Assembly (NCBI GenBank): GCA_018609665.1
Contig: JAHENN010000259.1
Location: forward strand, 1 to 11,892
DNA from: Haloarculaceae archaeon
GTDB taxonomy: Archaea; Halobacteriota; Halobacteria; Halobacteriales; Haloarculaceae
DNA: 11,892 nucleotides
Reading direction: 5' to 3'
The translations under genes were made by a program, and so were the position numbers. The notes beneath the pieces were generated by a model. It was not told the origin of the DNA, searched no databases, and was given only the letters and a program-made list of their open reading frames with translations. Shown piece by piece: positions 1 to 6,874 of this stretch; the stretch's first letter is position 1, and every line of letters begins with the position of its first letter.

Positions 1-55
1 CCCGACGTGGCGGCCGGCCGCATTCGCGGCGCAGGGCGACCGGCGTCGCGGTCGG

Positions 56-805
56 CTACCGGAACGGGGCGGCCGCGAGGCGGCGGGCGCCGGTCGCTCC
101 CTTCCGCAGAGCGGTTCGGCCGCTCCACGCCGCCTTCCGCGCGGCGGCCGTCGCGTAGTGGCCGGCACAGCGCCGCAGCGACGCCCGCCGGCCCCGGATG
201 GCGGTGTCGCCGGCCCGGATCGCCTCGACGACGTCCGCCCCGTCGACGTCGGCGCCCGGGTCGACCCGTATCTCCGTGAACGCCCGGCCGACGGTCAAAA
301 GCGAGTGGGCGTCGCTGCCGCCGACGGCCGGGTAGCCGTACCGGTCGGCGTACCGCCGGGCGCGGCGGTTCCGGTAGCCGGTGAACAGCCAGGCGTTGAA
401 CGTCTCGATGGCGTCGGGGTCGACCCGCCTGAGGCGGCGCTTCCGGACGCCGTGGCGGGTCCGCTGGAACGGGTGCGGGACGACGGCGACGCCGCCGGCC
501 GCCCGGACCGCGGCGACCGTCTCGCCCATCGGCCGACCGGCCGGCGGCAGTTCCTCGACGCCGACGGCGAGCAGGTGGCCGTGGGCCGTCGACACCTCCG
601 CGCCCGGCACCCCGACGAGGCCGTACTCCGGGGCGCGCTCGGCGGCCTCCAGCGACGCCGAGATGACGTCGTGGTCGGTGACGACGACCGCGTCGAGGCC
701 GATGTCGGCGGCCTGCTCCAGGATGAGTTCGACGGGTTCGTGGCCGTCGTAGGAGGCCTCGCTGTGGACGTGGAGGTCCACGTCGAGGACGCCGGGGCCG
801 TTCAT
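56..805 (-). CDS. PHP-domain metal-dependent phosphoesterase
   Basis: A 249-residue PHP-superfamily protein. PHP proteins hydrolyse phosphoesters (nucleotides, nucleic acid ends, phosphorylated metabolites) with a two- or three-metal centre; the substrate here is not readable. Visible metal-ligand motifs, in order: H12-x-H14 (DLHVHS), D20, H45 (TDHD), E70 (GAEVS), H111 (PHPF), E134 and D165-x-H167 (GSDAHS). The set is complete, so the enzyme is probably active. The last ~45 residues are rich in Arg and Ala and follow the PHP core, possibly a nucleic-acid-binding tail (inference). The frame is open 15 codons further upstream, to a start at 850, but the ATG at 805 is preferred: it sits 26 bases from a TATA-like box (828-834), and the PHP motif starts right after it. 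It diverges from the PhoU/RCK_C gene. Confidence 0.88.
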   Translation of the reverse strand: MNGPGVLDVDLHVHSEASYDGHEPVELILEQAADIGLDAVVVTDHDVISASLEAAERAPEYGLVGVPGAEVSTAHGHLLAVGVEELPPAGRPMGETVAAVRAAGGVAVVPHPFQRTRHGVRKRRLRRVDPDAIETFNAWLFTGYRNRRARRYADRYGYPAVGGSDAHSLLTVGRAFTEIRVDPGADVDGADVVEAIRAGDTAIRGRRASLRRCAGHYATAAARKAAWSGRTALRKGATGARRLAAAPFR

Positions 806-827
806 CCACGGTTCTCGGCCCCGAGCG

Positions 828-834
828 GTAAAAG
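828..834 (-). promoter_or_regulatory. TATA box for the PHP gene
   Basis: On the minus strand this reads CTTTTAC in a GC-rich setting. Its centre is 26 bases from the ATG at 805, the spacing expected for a leaderless haloarchaeal transcript. It decides the start of the PHP gene. Confidence 0.55.
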
Positions 835-852
835 CCGAGCGCCGCACCAACC

Positions 853-859
853 ATTTTAC
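853..859 (+). promoter_or_regulatory. TATA box for the PhoU/RCK_C gene
   Basis: ATTTTAC, centred 26 bases before the ATG at 882, again leaderless spacing. Only 18 bases separate it from the divergent TATA box of the PHP gene, so the two BRE positions fall in the same short stretch (835-852). Confidence 0.6.
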
Positions 860-881
860 CGGCGGCCCCGTACGCGAGGGT

Positions 882-2084
882 ATGGCAGGCTTCGAGGGCG
901 ACGCGCCGGCCGAGCGGGTCGGCTACGAGCCGATCAGCGTCAAGGAGCTGCTGATCGAGATGAAGGACACCTCGGAGCTGCTGATCGACCTGGCGTACTC
1001 GGCGGTGCTGCACGGCAACGCGGAGCTGGCGAGCGAGGTGCTCGTCCTCGAGGAGCGGATGGACCGCCTGCGGATGCGGGCCCGGATGAGCCTGCTGATG
1101 GCCGCCCGCAACCCCGACGAGGTGGAGGCGCTGGCGCCCGTTCTGGGGCTGACGGCCGGCGCCGACCGCATCAGCGACGCCGCCGGCGACATCGCGAAGA
1201 TCGTCCTCGAGGACATCGGGCTGCCGGAGGCGATGCGGGCGGCGCTGCCGGAGGCCGTCGAGACGCTCGTCCGGGGGACCGTCGCCGCCGACTCGCCGTA
1301 CGCCGACCGGACGCTCCTGGACATCAACCTCGAGAGCGAGACGGGCGTCCGGGTCATCGCCATCCGGCGCGGCGACGACTGGCTGTTCAGCCCCGGCCCG
1401 GAGACGACGGTCCGGCCGGACGACCGGCTGCTGCTCCGCGGCCCCGACCGGACCGTCGGCGAGGTGTACGAGACGGCCACCGGCGAGGCCTTCGAGTCGC
1501 CGGAGCCGCCGGAGCCGGCCGTCGACGACCTCGAGCGGGCCGTCGACTCGGTCGTCCTGATGAAGAACCTCTCGGAGCTGGCCGTCGACCTCGCCTACGG
1601 GAGCATCCTCTTCGACAACGACGGCCTCGCCGAGGAGGTCCGCAACCTGGAGGTCGAGGTCGACGCCCTGCGGTCGCGGTTCGAGGCGTGGCTGCTCGGG
1701 GCGGCCGCCGACGCCGACGACCCCGTCTCGCTGCGCGGGCTCATCCACCTCGGCGTCTCGACGGAGGTGATAAGCGACGCCGCCCTCGACATCAGCGAGG
1801 GAGTGCTGCGGGGGCTGTCCGTCCACCCCGTCGTCGAGCTCGCCGTCCAGGAGTCCGACGAGATCCTCATTCGGGTCGCCGTCGGCGAGGGCAGCCGGCT
1901 GGACGGCGAGCGCGTCGCCGACGGCATCCCGACGGCCGAACTCGGGATGAACGTGCTGGCCATCCGGCGCGGCGACGACTGGCTGCTGACGCCGGACGCC
2001 GACGCGACGCTGGCGGCCGGCGACGTCGTCATCGCCAAGGGGACCCGCACCTCCGCGGCGGAGTTCGAGGCGCTGGCAGCCTGA
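882..2084 (+). CDS. Tandem PhoU-like/RCK_C (TrkA-C) regulatory protein
   Basis: A 400-residue soluble protein made of two copies of the same two-domain unit. Each unit has a helical PhoU-like domain (about residues 15-110 and 205-305) followed by an RCK_C/TrkA-C beta-alpha domain (about 118-190 and 315-397). The RCK_C copies share the motif AIRRGDDWL at about 159-167 and 359-367, exactly 200 residues apart. RCK_C domains in other proteins bind small ligands, including c-di-AMP in some bacterial K+ transport regulators, and gate cation channels or transporters. There is no membrane segment, so it is a cytoplasmic regulator and not a channel, although such proteins are often labelled potassium channel family. 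It converges with the two MgtE-like genes with one base between stop codons, suggesting a role in divalent-cation transport (inference). The acidic composition fits a halophile. Confidence 0.85.
   Translation: MAGFEGDAPAERVGYEPISVKELLIEMKDTSELLIDLAYSAVLHGNAELASEVLVLEERMDRLRMRARMSLLMAARNPDEVEALAPVLGLTAGADRISDAAGDIAKIVLEDIGLPEAMRAALPEAVETLVRGTVAADSPYADRTLLDINLESETGVRVIAIRRGDDWLFSPGPETTVRPDDRLLLRGPDRTVGEVYETATGEAFESPEPPEPAVDDLERAVDSVVLMKNLSELAVDLAYGSILFDNDGLAEEVRNLEVEVDALRSRFEAWLLGAAADADDPVSLRGLIHLGVSTEVISDAALDISEGVLRGLSVHPVVELAVQESDEILIRVAVGEGSRLDGERVADGIPTAELGMNVLAIRRGDDWLLTPDADATLAAGDVVIAKGTRTSAAEFEALAA
1359..1985 (+). repeat. Internal direct repeat, 600-base period
   Basis: 27 identical bases at 1359-1385 and 1959-1985, exactly 600 bases apart, encode the shared RCK_C motif of the two halves of the PhoU/RCK_C gene. 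The surrounding sequence has diverged much more, so this block marks the ancestral tandem duplication, either under strong protein constraint or homogenised by gene conversion. Confidence 0.85.
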
Positions 2085-2085
2085 C

Positions 2086-2646
2086 TCACAGCACCGCCGT
2101 CGCCACGAGCGACAGCACCACCACCCCGAGGATGTCGCAGACGTTCGTCACGACCGGGATGGTGGTGTCGTCGGGGTCCAGCCCCCGGCGGTAGGAGACG
2201 TAGGTCGCCGCCACCGAGATGACGACCGCCAGCGCCGCCAGCAGCAGCCCGCTGACGACCGAGATGACGAACAGCTCGGCCAGCGGCATCGGCTCGGCGA
2301 CCGTCCGGCCGACGGCCCAGGCGGCGACGCCCAGCGCCGAGAACACCGTCGCCGCCAGCAGCAGCACCGCGGCGACGTTGGCCCACAGCGCCTCGTCGCG
2401 GAGGTCGAACGACAGCGTCCCGAGGTGGAGCCGCGTCGAGAGCCGCGCCGAGAAGATGGCCCCGAGGTTGCCGCCCATCCCGATCATCACCGGCACGAGC
2501 ACCAGCAGCGTCGGGTTGTCGAGGTAGGTTTCCTCCAGCGATTCGAGGACGAACCCCGACCCCATCTCCAGGACCGACAGCACGACCAGAAGCGGGAACA
2601 TCGTCGCGACGATGCTGCGGGTCTGCCAGCTCCCCAGGTCGGTCAC
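2086..2646 (-). CDS. MgtE/SLC41-type divalent cation transporter half (second gene)
   Basis: A 186-residue integral membrane protein consisting of a single MgtE transmembrane domain of about five helices. The bacterial N-domain and CBS pair are absent. Family marks are GGNLG at 58-62, near the end of the second helical segment, and the last helix with DPDD followed by TNVCDILG. D171 there matches the pore Asp that coordinates Mg2+ in bacterial MgtE. The start is GTG at 2646, which overlaps the TGA of the upstream MgtE-like gene by four bases (GTGA). The two are thus one transcriptional unit and probably translationally coupled. The likely role is Mg2+ (or related cation) passage across the cytoplasmic membrane as a heterodimer with its neighbour. 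It has no separate TATA box. Confidence 0.85.
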   Translation of the reverse strand: MTDLGSWQTRSIVATMFPLLVVLSVLEMGSGFVLESLEETYLDNPTLLVLVPVMIGMGGNLGAIFSARLSTRLHLGTLSFDLRDEALWANVAAVLLLAATVFSALGVAAWAVGRTVAEPMPLAELFVISVVSGLLLAALAVVISVAATYVSYRRGLDPDDTTIPVVTNVCDILGVVVLSLVATAVL

Positions 2647-3218
2647 AGCACCACCCCCACGACCACGACGGCAACGTAGAGGAACACGACCCCGAAGACG
2701 TCGCCGAGCGTCGTCACGATGGGGCCGACGAGGTTGTCGGGGTCCATGCCGGACTCGTAGCTGCCGAACACCAGCAGCAGCAGCCCGACGACGAGGACGA
2801 CCGACGTGAGCAGCCCCGCGACGAGCGTGATGCCGACCAGCTCGACGAGACGGGCCGACTCCCGGCCCAGCGCCCGCAGCACGCCCCACGAGAGGGCGCC
2901 GATGAGCACCGAGACCCCGATGCCGTTGAGGAAGGAGGCGACGACGGCGTTGGCGAGTCGCTCGTCGTAGGCCAGTTCGGGCTCGATGAGCCCCTGGTGG
3001 AGCCCCGAGGAGAGCCGGGCGCCGAAGGCGCCGTAGACGTTGCCCCGCGTCGCCAGGAAGGCCGGCAACAGCAGCAGCAGCCCGGGGTACTGCCGGAACG
3101 CCGCCCGCATCGGCTCGCTGCCGAGCACCCCGCCGGCGAAGAGCCCGCCGAGGAGACTCACCGAGAGCACCCCGATCGACTCCCGGTAGACGCGCCGGAC
3201 CTCCTCGCCGACATCCAT
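2643..3218 (-). CDS. MgtE/SLC41-type divalent cation transporter half (first gene)
   Basis: A 191-residue membrane protein, one MgtE domain with about five helices and a short acidic N-terminus. The segment after the second hydrophobic stretch reads TRGNVYGAFGARLSSGLHQG; the first Gly of the usual GGN is Arg here. The last helix carries DPDNLVGP and TTLGDVFG, with D173 at the conserved pore Asp. Together with the coupled second gene it gives two MgtE domains, the number found in one chain in eukaryotic SLC41 and across the dimer in bacteria. The ATG at 3218 is chosen because it is 29 bases from a TATA box (3244-3250) and because upstream residues in frame look non-coding. Mg2+ is the most likely substrate by family; Co2+ or other divalent ions are possible. 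Confidence 0.85.
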   Translation of the reverse strand: MDVGEEVRRVYRESIGVLSVSLLGGLFAGGVLGSEPMRAAFRQYPGLLLLLPAFLATRGNVYGAFGARLSSGLHQGLIEPELAYDERLANAVVASFLNGIGVSVLIGALSWGVLRALGRESARLVELVGITLVAGLLTSVVLVVGLLLLVFGSYESGMDPDNLVGPIVTTLGDVFGVVFLYVAVVVVGVVL

Positions 3219-3243
3219 GTCCGTCGCGTCGTCCGGTCGGGGG

Positions 3244-3250
3244 ATAAAAT
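3244..3250 (-). promoter_or_regulatory. TATA box for the MgtE-like operon
   Basis: On the minus strand this reads ATTTTAT, centred 29 bases from the ATG at 3218. It lies just past the stop codon of the small membrane protein gene (3260), so the transporter pair can be transcribed independently of that gene. Confidence 0.6.
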
Positions 3251-3259
3251 GGGGGGCGG

Positions 3260-3562
3260 CTACGACTCGAGCCGCCGCAGCAGCACGTCCCCGCCGAGGA
3301 CAGCCGCCAGGGCGGCACCGACCTGGACGGTGGCGCCGACCGGCGCGAGGACGCCGACAGCGACCACCAGTAGCGCGAACGCCAGGGCGCCGAGCTCCAC
3401 CCGCCGGACGGGCAGGTCGCCGCCGAACTCGACGGTGTGGTTCACCTCGACGCTCGCGTCGCCGACGTCGACGCTGTGGTCGACGTCCTCCGCGAGCAGC
3501 TCCGTCGGCGCGAACAGTGTCGGGTCCAGCAGCGGCCGCCCGGAATCGTCGTCGTCGTCCAT
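3260..3562 (-). CDS. Small acidic two-helix membrane protein, unknown function
   Basis: I do not recognise a family. It has 100 residues: an N-terminus with five consecutive Asp, an acidic soluble part to about residue 54 with alternating polar/Val residues (31-46, beta-strand-like), then two hydrophobic segments (about 55-73 and 77-95) separated by a short turn, ending in RRLES. The topology is probably a hairpin in the membrane with the acidic part on one face. The start at 3562 is supported by a TATA-like box 27 bases upstream. It is on the same strand as the MgtE-like genes, 41 bases before them, but those have their own TATA box. It diverges from mutS. Acidic codon choice and GC-rich third positions match the neighbours, so it looks like a real gene. 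Confidence 0.7.
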   Translation of the reverse strand: MDDDDDSGRPLLDPTLFAPTELLAEDVDHSVDVGDASVEVNHTVEFGGDLPVRRVELGALAFALLVVAVGVLAPVGATVQVGAALAAVLGGDVLLRRLES

Positions 3563-3585
3563 TGGTGTCGCTCCGCGCCGGCGCC

Positions 3586-3592
3586 ACATAAC
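3586..3592 (-). promoter_or_regulatory. TATA-like box for the small membrane protein gene
   Basis: The minus strand reads GTTATGT in an otherwise G/C stretch, centred 27 bases from the ATG at 3562. It is weaker in A/T content than the other boxes in the window. Confidence 0.45.
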
Positions 3593-3634
3593 CGTGGCCG
3601 TCGCCCGCGGCCGCCCGTGCCGCCGTCCGACGGC

Positions 3635-3639
3635 TATTT
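3635..3639 (+). promoter_or_regulatory. TATA box for mutS
   Basis: CTATTTG in a GC-rich stretch; TATTT is centred 28 bases before the ATG at 3665. It supports the first ATG as the mutS start over the in-frame ATG at 3695. Confidence 0.55.
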
Positions 3640-3664
3640 GTCGGGGGAGGCGCACCCCGGCAAC

Positions 3665-6235
3665 ATGGAGGAGGCGCTGGGGCCGCCGTCCGCGATGGCC
3701 GAGAAGGCCGAGGAGCTGACGCCGATGCTGTCGCAGTACCTGGAGCTGTGCGAGCGGTACGACGACGCGCTGGTGCTGTTCCAGGTGGGCGACTTCTACG
3801 AGACGTTCTGCGAGGCCGCCGAGGTCACCGCCCGGATCCTCGAGATCACGCTCACCCAGCGGGAGGACTCGACCGGGACGTACCCGATGGCGGGCATCCC
3901 GGTCGACAGCGCCGAGTCGTACATCGAGACGCTGCTGGACGCGGGCTTCCGGGTGGCCGTCGCCGACCAGGTCCAGGAGCCCGAGGGGACGACGGGGCTG
4001 GTCGACCGCGCGGTCACGCGGGTGGTCACGCCCGGGACGCTCACCGAAACCGAACTGCTCGCCGACGCCGACAACAACTTCGTCGCCTGCCTGACCGACG
4101 GCTACGGGCTGGCGCTTCTGGACGTCTCGACGGGGGAGTTCTACGCGACGCGGCTGGACCGGCTGGACGCCGTCGAGGCCGAACTCGAGCGGTTCGACCC
4201 CGCCGAGGCCGTCGTCGGCCCCGAGGCGCCGACCGACCCCTTCGGCGACGGCTGCATGGTGACGCCGTACGAGCGGTCGGCCTTCGACCCCGCGGCCGCC
4301 CGCGAGACGGTCGAGGCGTACTTCGGGGCGACGTCGCTGGCCAGCGAGGCCGAGGTTCGGGCCTGCGGGGCGCTCCTCGCCTACGCCGAGTACGCCCGCG
4401 GCACGACGACCGACGGCGACGGCGAGCGGCTCGACTACATCAACCACCTGACGCGGTACGACCCCCGCGAGTACATGCTGCTGGACGCGGTGGCGCTGCG
4501 GTCGCTGGAGGTGTTCGAGCCGCGGCACGTCCACGGCCTGGAGGGGGCGGCGCTGGTCGAGACGCTCGACGAGACGGCCAGCGCGCTGGGCGGCCGCCGG
4601 CTGCGGGACTGGCTGCGGCGGCCGCTGCTGGACGCCGACCGGATCGACGCCCGGCTGGACGCCGTCGGGGCGCTCGTCGAACGGGTCGGCGACCGCGAGC
4701 GGGCGACGGAGCTGCTGGCAGACGTTTACGACCTCGAGCGGCTGGTCGCCGGGGTCTCCCGCGGCCGGGCCGACGCCCGCGACCTGCGGGCCCTGGAGTC
4801 GACGCTGTCGGTCGTCCCCGAGCTCCGGGACTGCGTCGCCGACGCCGCCGCCGACAGCGACCTGCTGGCGGCGATCCACGAGGACCTCGACGACTGCCCC
4901 GACGTGCGCGACCTCGTCGACCGCGCGCTCGTCGAGTCGCCGCCCGTCGAAATCACGGAGGGCGGCGTCATCAGCGAGGGGTACGACGACCGGCTGGACG
5001 AGCTGCGGGCGACCGAGCGCGAGGGGAAGGCCTGGATCGACGACCTCGAGGCGCGGGAACGGGAGCGGACGGGCGTCGACTCGCTGAAGGTCGGCCACAA
5101 CTCCGTCCACGGCTACTACATCGAGGTGACGAACCCGAACCTCGACGCCGTGCCGGACGACTACGAGCGGCGGCAGACGCTGAAGAACGCCGAGCGGTTC
5201 TACACGCCCGAGCTGAAGCGGCGGGAGGACGAGATCCTCGGCGCGACCGAGCGGGCCGACGAGCTGGAGTACGAGCTGTTCCGCGAGGTCCGGGCGGACG
5301 TCGCGGCGGCGACCGAGCGGATTCAGGCGACGGCCGCCGCCGTGGCCCGGCTGGACGCCCTCTGCTCGCTGGCGACGATCGCCGCCCGCTACGACTACTG
5401 CCGGCCGACGGTCGGCGCCGACGGTATCGACGTCGACGGCGGCCGCCACCCGGTCGTCGAGCGGACCGAGGAGTCGTTCGTCCCGAACCCGACCGACCTG
5501 CCCGCCGACCGCCCGATGGCGGTCGTCACCGGGCCGAACATGTCCGGCAAGTCGACGTACATGCGGCAGGTCGCGCTGCTGTGCGTGATGGCGCAGCTGG
5601 GGTCGTTCGTCCCCGCCGAGCGCGCCGCGCTGCCGGTCGTCGACCGGGTGTTCACACGGGTCGGCGCCTCCGACGACATCGCCGGCGGCCGCTCGACGTT
5701 CATGGTCGAGATGACCGAGCTGGCGGCCATCCTCGAGGAGGCCGGCCGCGACTCGCTGGTGGTGCTCGACGAGGTGGGCCGCGGCACCTCGACGACGGAC
5801 GGCTACGCCATCGCCCAGGCGGCCACCGAGTACCTCCACGACGAGGTCGGCGCCTACACGCTGTTTGCGACCCACCACCACGAGCTGACCGACGTGGCCG
5901 CCGAGCTGCCGCGCGCCCGGAACTACCACTTCTCGGCGGACCGGACGGCCGACGGCGTCGCCTTCGAGCACGACCTCCGGGAGGGGCCGGCGACGGCCTC
6001 CTACGGCGTCGAGGTCGCCGAGATGGCGGGCGTCCCGCCGCGGGTCGTCGGGCGGGCCGAGGCGCTGCTCGACGCCGACGCCCCCGCTTCGGGTCGACCT
6101 CGCGAGGCAGCCGCCTCCGCCGACGGCGGGGAAATCCGGCCGTTGCTCGCCGAATTGCGGGCGGTCGACCTCGCCGACACGACGCCGCTGGAGGCGCTGA
6201 ACCTGCTCGCGCGGCTCAAGGAGTGCGCCGAGTGA
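3665..6235 (+). CDS. mutS: DNA mismatch repair protein MutS
   Basis: An 856-residue MutS1-type protein of normal family length. It recognises base mismatches and small loops in newly replicated DNA and, after ATP binding, recruits MutL. Domains in order: mismatch-binding domain with the F-x-E wedge motif (F44 and E46 in GDFYETF), connector, the lever/clamp region with [10 protein letters not shown] in its clamp-return segment, and the C-terminal ABC-type ATPase. The ATPase shows Walker [10 protein letters not shown] (623-631), the signature region around [12 protein letters not shown], Walker B ending D702-E703, and the switch THHHEL from T736. All catalytic residues are present. The last ~90 residues include a linker rich in Ala and Arg with slightly more A/T-rich codons than the core. 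No mutL is in the window; the next gene is a peroxiredoxin with its own promoter. Confidence 0.97.
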   Translation: MEEALGPPSAMAEKAEELTPMLSQYLELCERYDDALVLFQVGDFYETFCEAAEVTARILEITLTQREDSTGTYPMAGIPVDSAESYIETLLDAGFRVAVADQVQEPEGTTGLVDRAVTRVVTPGTLTETELLADADNNFVACLTDGYGLALLDVSTGEFYATRLDRLDAVEAELERFDPAEAVVGPEAPTDPFGDGCMVTPYERSAFDPAAARETVEAYFGATSLASEAEVRACGALLAYAEYARGTTTDGDGERLDYINHLTRYDPREYMLLDAVALRSLEVFEPRHVHGLEGAALVETLDETASALGGRRLRDWLRRPLLDADRIDARLDAVGALVERVGDRERATELLADVYDLERLVAGVSRGRADARDLRALESTLSVVPELRDCVADAAADSDLLAAIHEDLDDCPDVRDLVDRALVESPPVEITEGGVISEGYDDRLDELRATEREGKAWIDDLEARERERTGVDSLKVGHNSVHGYYIEVTNPNLDAVPDDYERRQTLKNAERFYTPELKRREDEILGATERADELEYELFREVRADVAAATERIQATAAAVARLDALCSLATIAARYDYCRPTVGADGIDVDGGRHPVVERTEESFVPNPTDLPADRPMAVVTGPNMSGKSTYMRQVALLCVMAQLGSFVPAERAALPVVDRVFTRVGASDDIAGGRSTFMVEMTELAAILEEAGRDSLVVLDEVGRGTSTTDGYAIAQAATEYLHDEVGAYTLFATHHHELTDVAAELPRARNYHFSADRTADGVAFEHDLREGPATASYGVEVAEMAGVPPRVVGRAEALLDADAPASGRPREAAASADGGEIRPLLAELRAVDLADTTPLEALNLLARLKECAE

Positions 6236-6277
6236 CCGTCCGTTGGCCGTCGATGGCGCTCGGTGAAACCCTCGAAG

Positions 6278-6285
6278 CTCTTTTG
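6278..6285 (+). promoter_or_regulatory. TATA-like box for the peroxiredoxin gene
   Basis: CTCTTTTG in the 74-base gap after mutS, centred 28 bases before the ATG at 6310. It indicates transcription independent of mutS. Confidence 0.5.
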
Positions 6286-6309
6286 CCCGTCGCTCCGAAC
6301 TCCTGACGT

Positions 6310-6834
6310 ATGCTATCGGAAGGCGAGACGGCGCCGGAGTTCGAGCTGGTCGGTGTGCCGGACCGGCTCGCCGCGGAGCTCAATACCGACGCCGACGGGT
6401 GGGGTCCCGACCCGGAGCCCCGGCGGTTCCGGCTGTCCGACTCCATGGAAGCGGGCAACGCCGCGCTGCTTTCCTTCTACGTGTTCGACTTCGCGCCGAC
6501 CTGCACCGAGCAGTCCTGTCGGATGCGGGACGCGGAGTTCTTCCAGCTGACCGACGGGTTGGACGTCTACGGCATCTCGACGGACGGTCCCTACAGCCAC
6601 GCGGCCTTCGCCGGAGAGCGGGAGCTGAACTACCCGCTGCTGTCGGACACGGACGGGAGCGTCGCCGAGCGGTACGACGTCCTCCACGAGGAGTTCGAGG
6701 GGATGCGGCGGGTCGCCGAGCGGGCGCTGTTCGTCGTCGACGCCGACCGGACGGTCCGGTACGCGTGGTCGGACCCCGAGGGCCAGACCCCTCCGGACCT
6801 CGAGCCCGTCCGCGAGGTCATCGGGGCGCTGTAA
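6310..6834 (+). CDS. Bcp/PrxQ-like peroxiredoxin with altered active-site motif
   Basis: A 174-residue AhpC/TSA-superfamily protein with a thioredoxin fold; peroxiredoxins reduce hydroperoxides in the cytoplasm. The segment FYVFDFAPTCTEQSCRMRD (56-74) aligns without gaps to the active site of Bcp. It places the peroxidatic Cys at C65 and a resolving Cys five residues later at C70, the atypical 2-Cys spacing of Bcp/PrxQ. R138 (in ERALFVVD) fits the conserved active-site Arg. Odd points: the family motif PxxxTxxC has V58 for Pro and A62 for Thr, and there is extra sequence of about 20 residues (roughly 20-45) before the active-site strand. It may be a peroxidase of a haloarchaeal subgroup, or a redoxin with a different thiol role. 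The start is ATG at leaderless spacing from a TATA-like box. Confidence 0.85.
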   Translation: MLSEGETAPEFELVGVPDRLAAELNTDADGWGPDPEPRRFRLSDSMEAGNAALLSFYVFDFAPTCTEQSCRMRDAEFFQLTDGLDVYGISTDGPYSHAAFAGERELNYPLLSDTDGSVAERYDVLHEEFEGMRRVAERALFVVDADRTVRYAWSDPEGQTPPDLEPVREVIGAL

Positions 6835-6843
6835 CGACCCCGG

Positions 6844-6850
6844 ATTTTTG
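6844..6850 (+). promoter_or_regulatory. TATA box for the Mrr-like gene, which decides its start
   Basis: ATTTTTG, centred 28 bases before the GTG at 6875. An in-frame TTG at 6848-6850 lies inside this box, so it cannot be the start if the box is used; GTG at 6875 is the better choice. Confidence 0.6.
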
Positions 6851-6874
6851 CCGCTCGGCGCCCACCCGACGGCA

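Noticed and set aside
1..55. Possible end or start of another gene at the left edge
   Set aside because: Too short to judge; a minus-strand ATG at 21-23 is too close to the window edge to support a call.
3260..5971. A 900-codon open frame antisense to mutS
   Set aside because: It is open only because GC-rich third positions of mutS suppress stop codons on the opposite strand; the product is repetitive Val/Arg/Gly-rich. Only its last 100 codons, past the mutS promoter, are taken as a gene.
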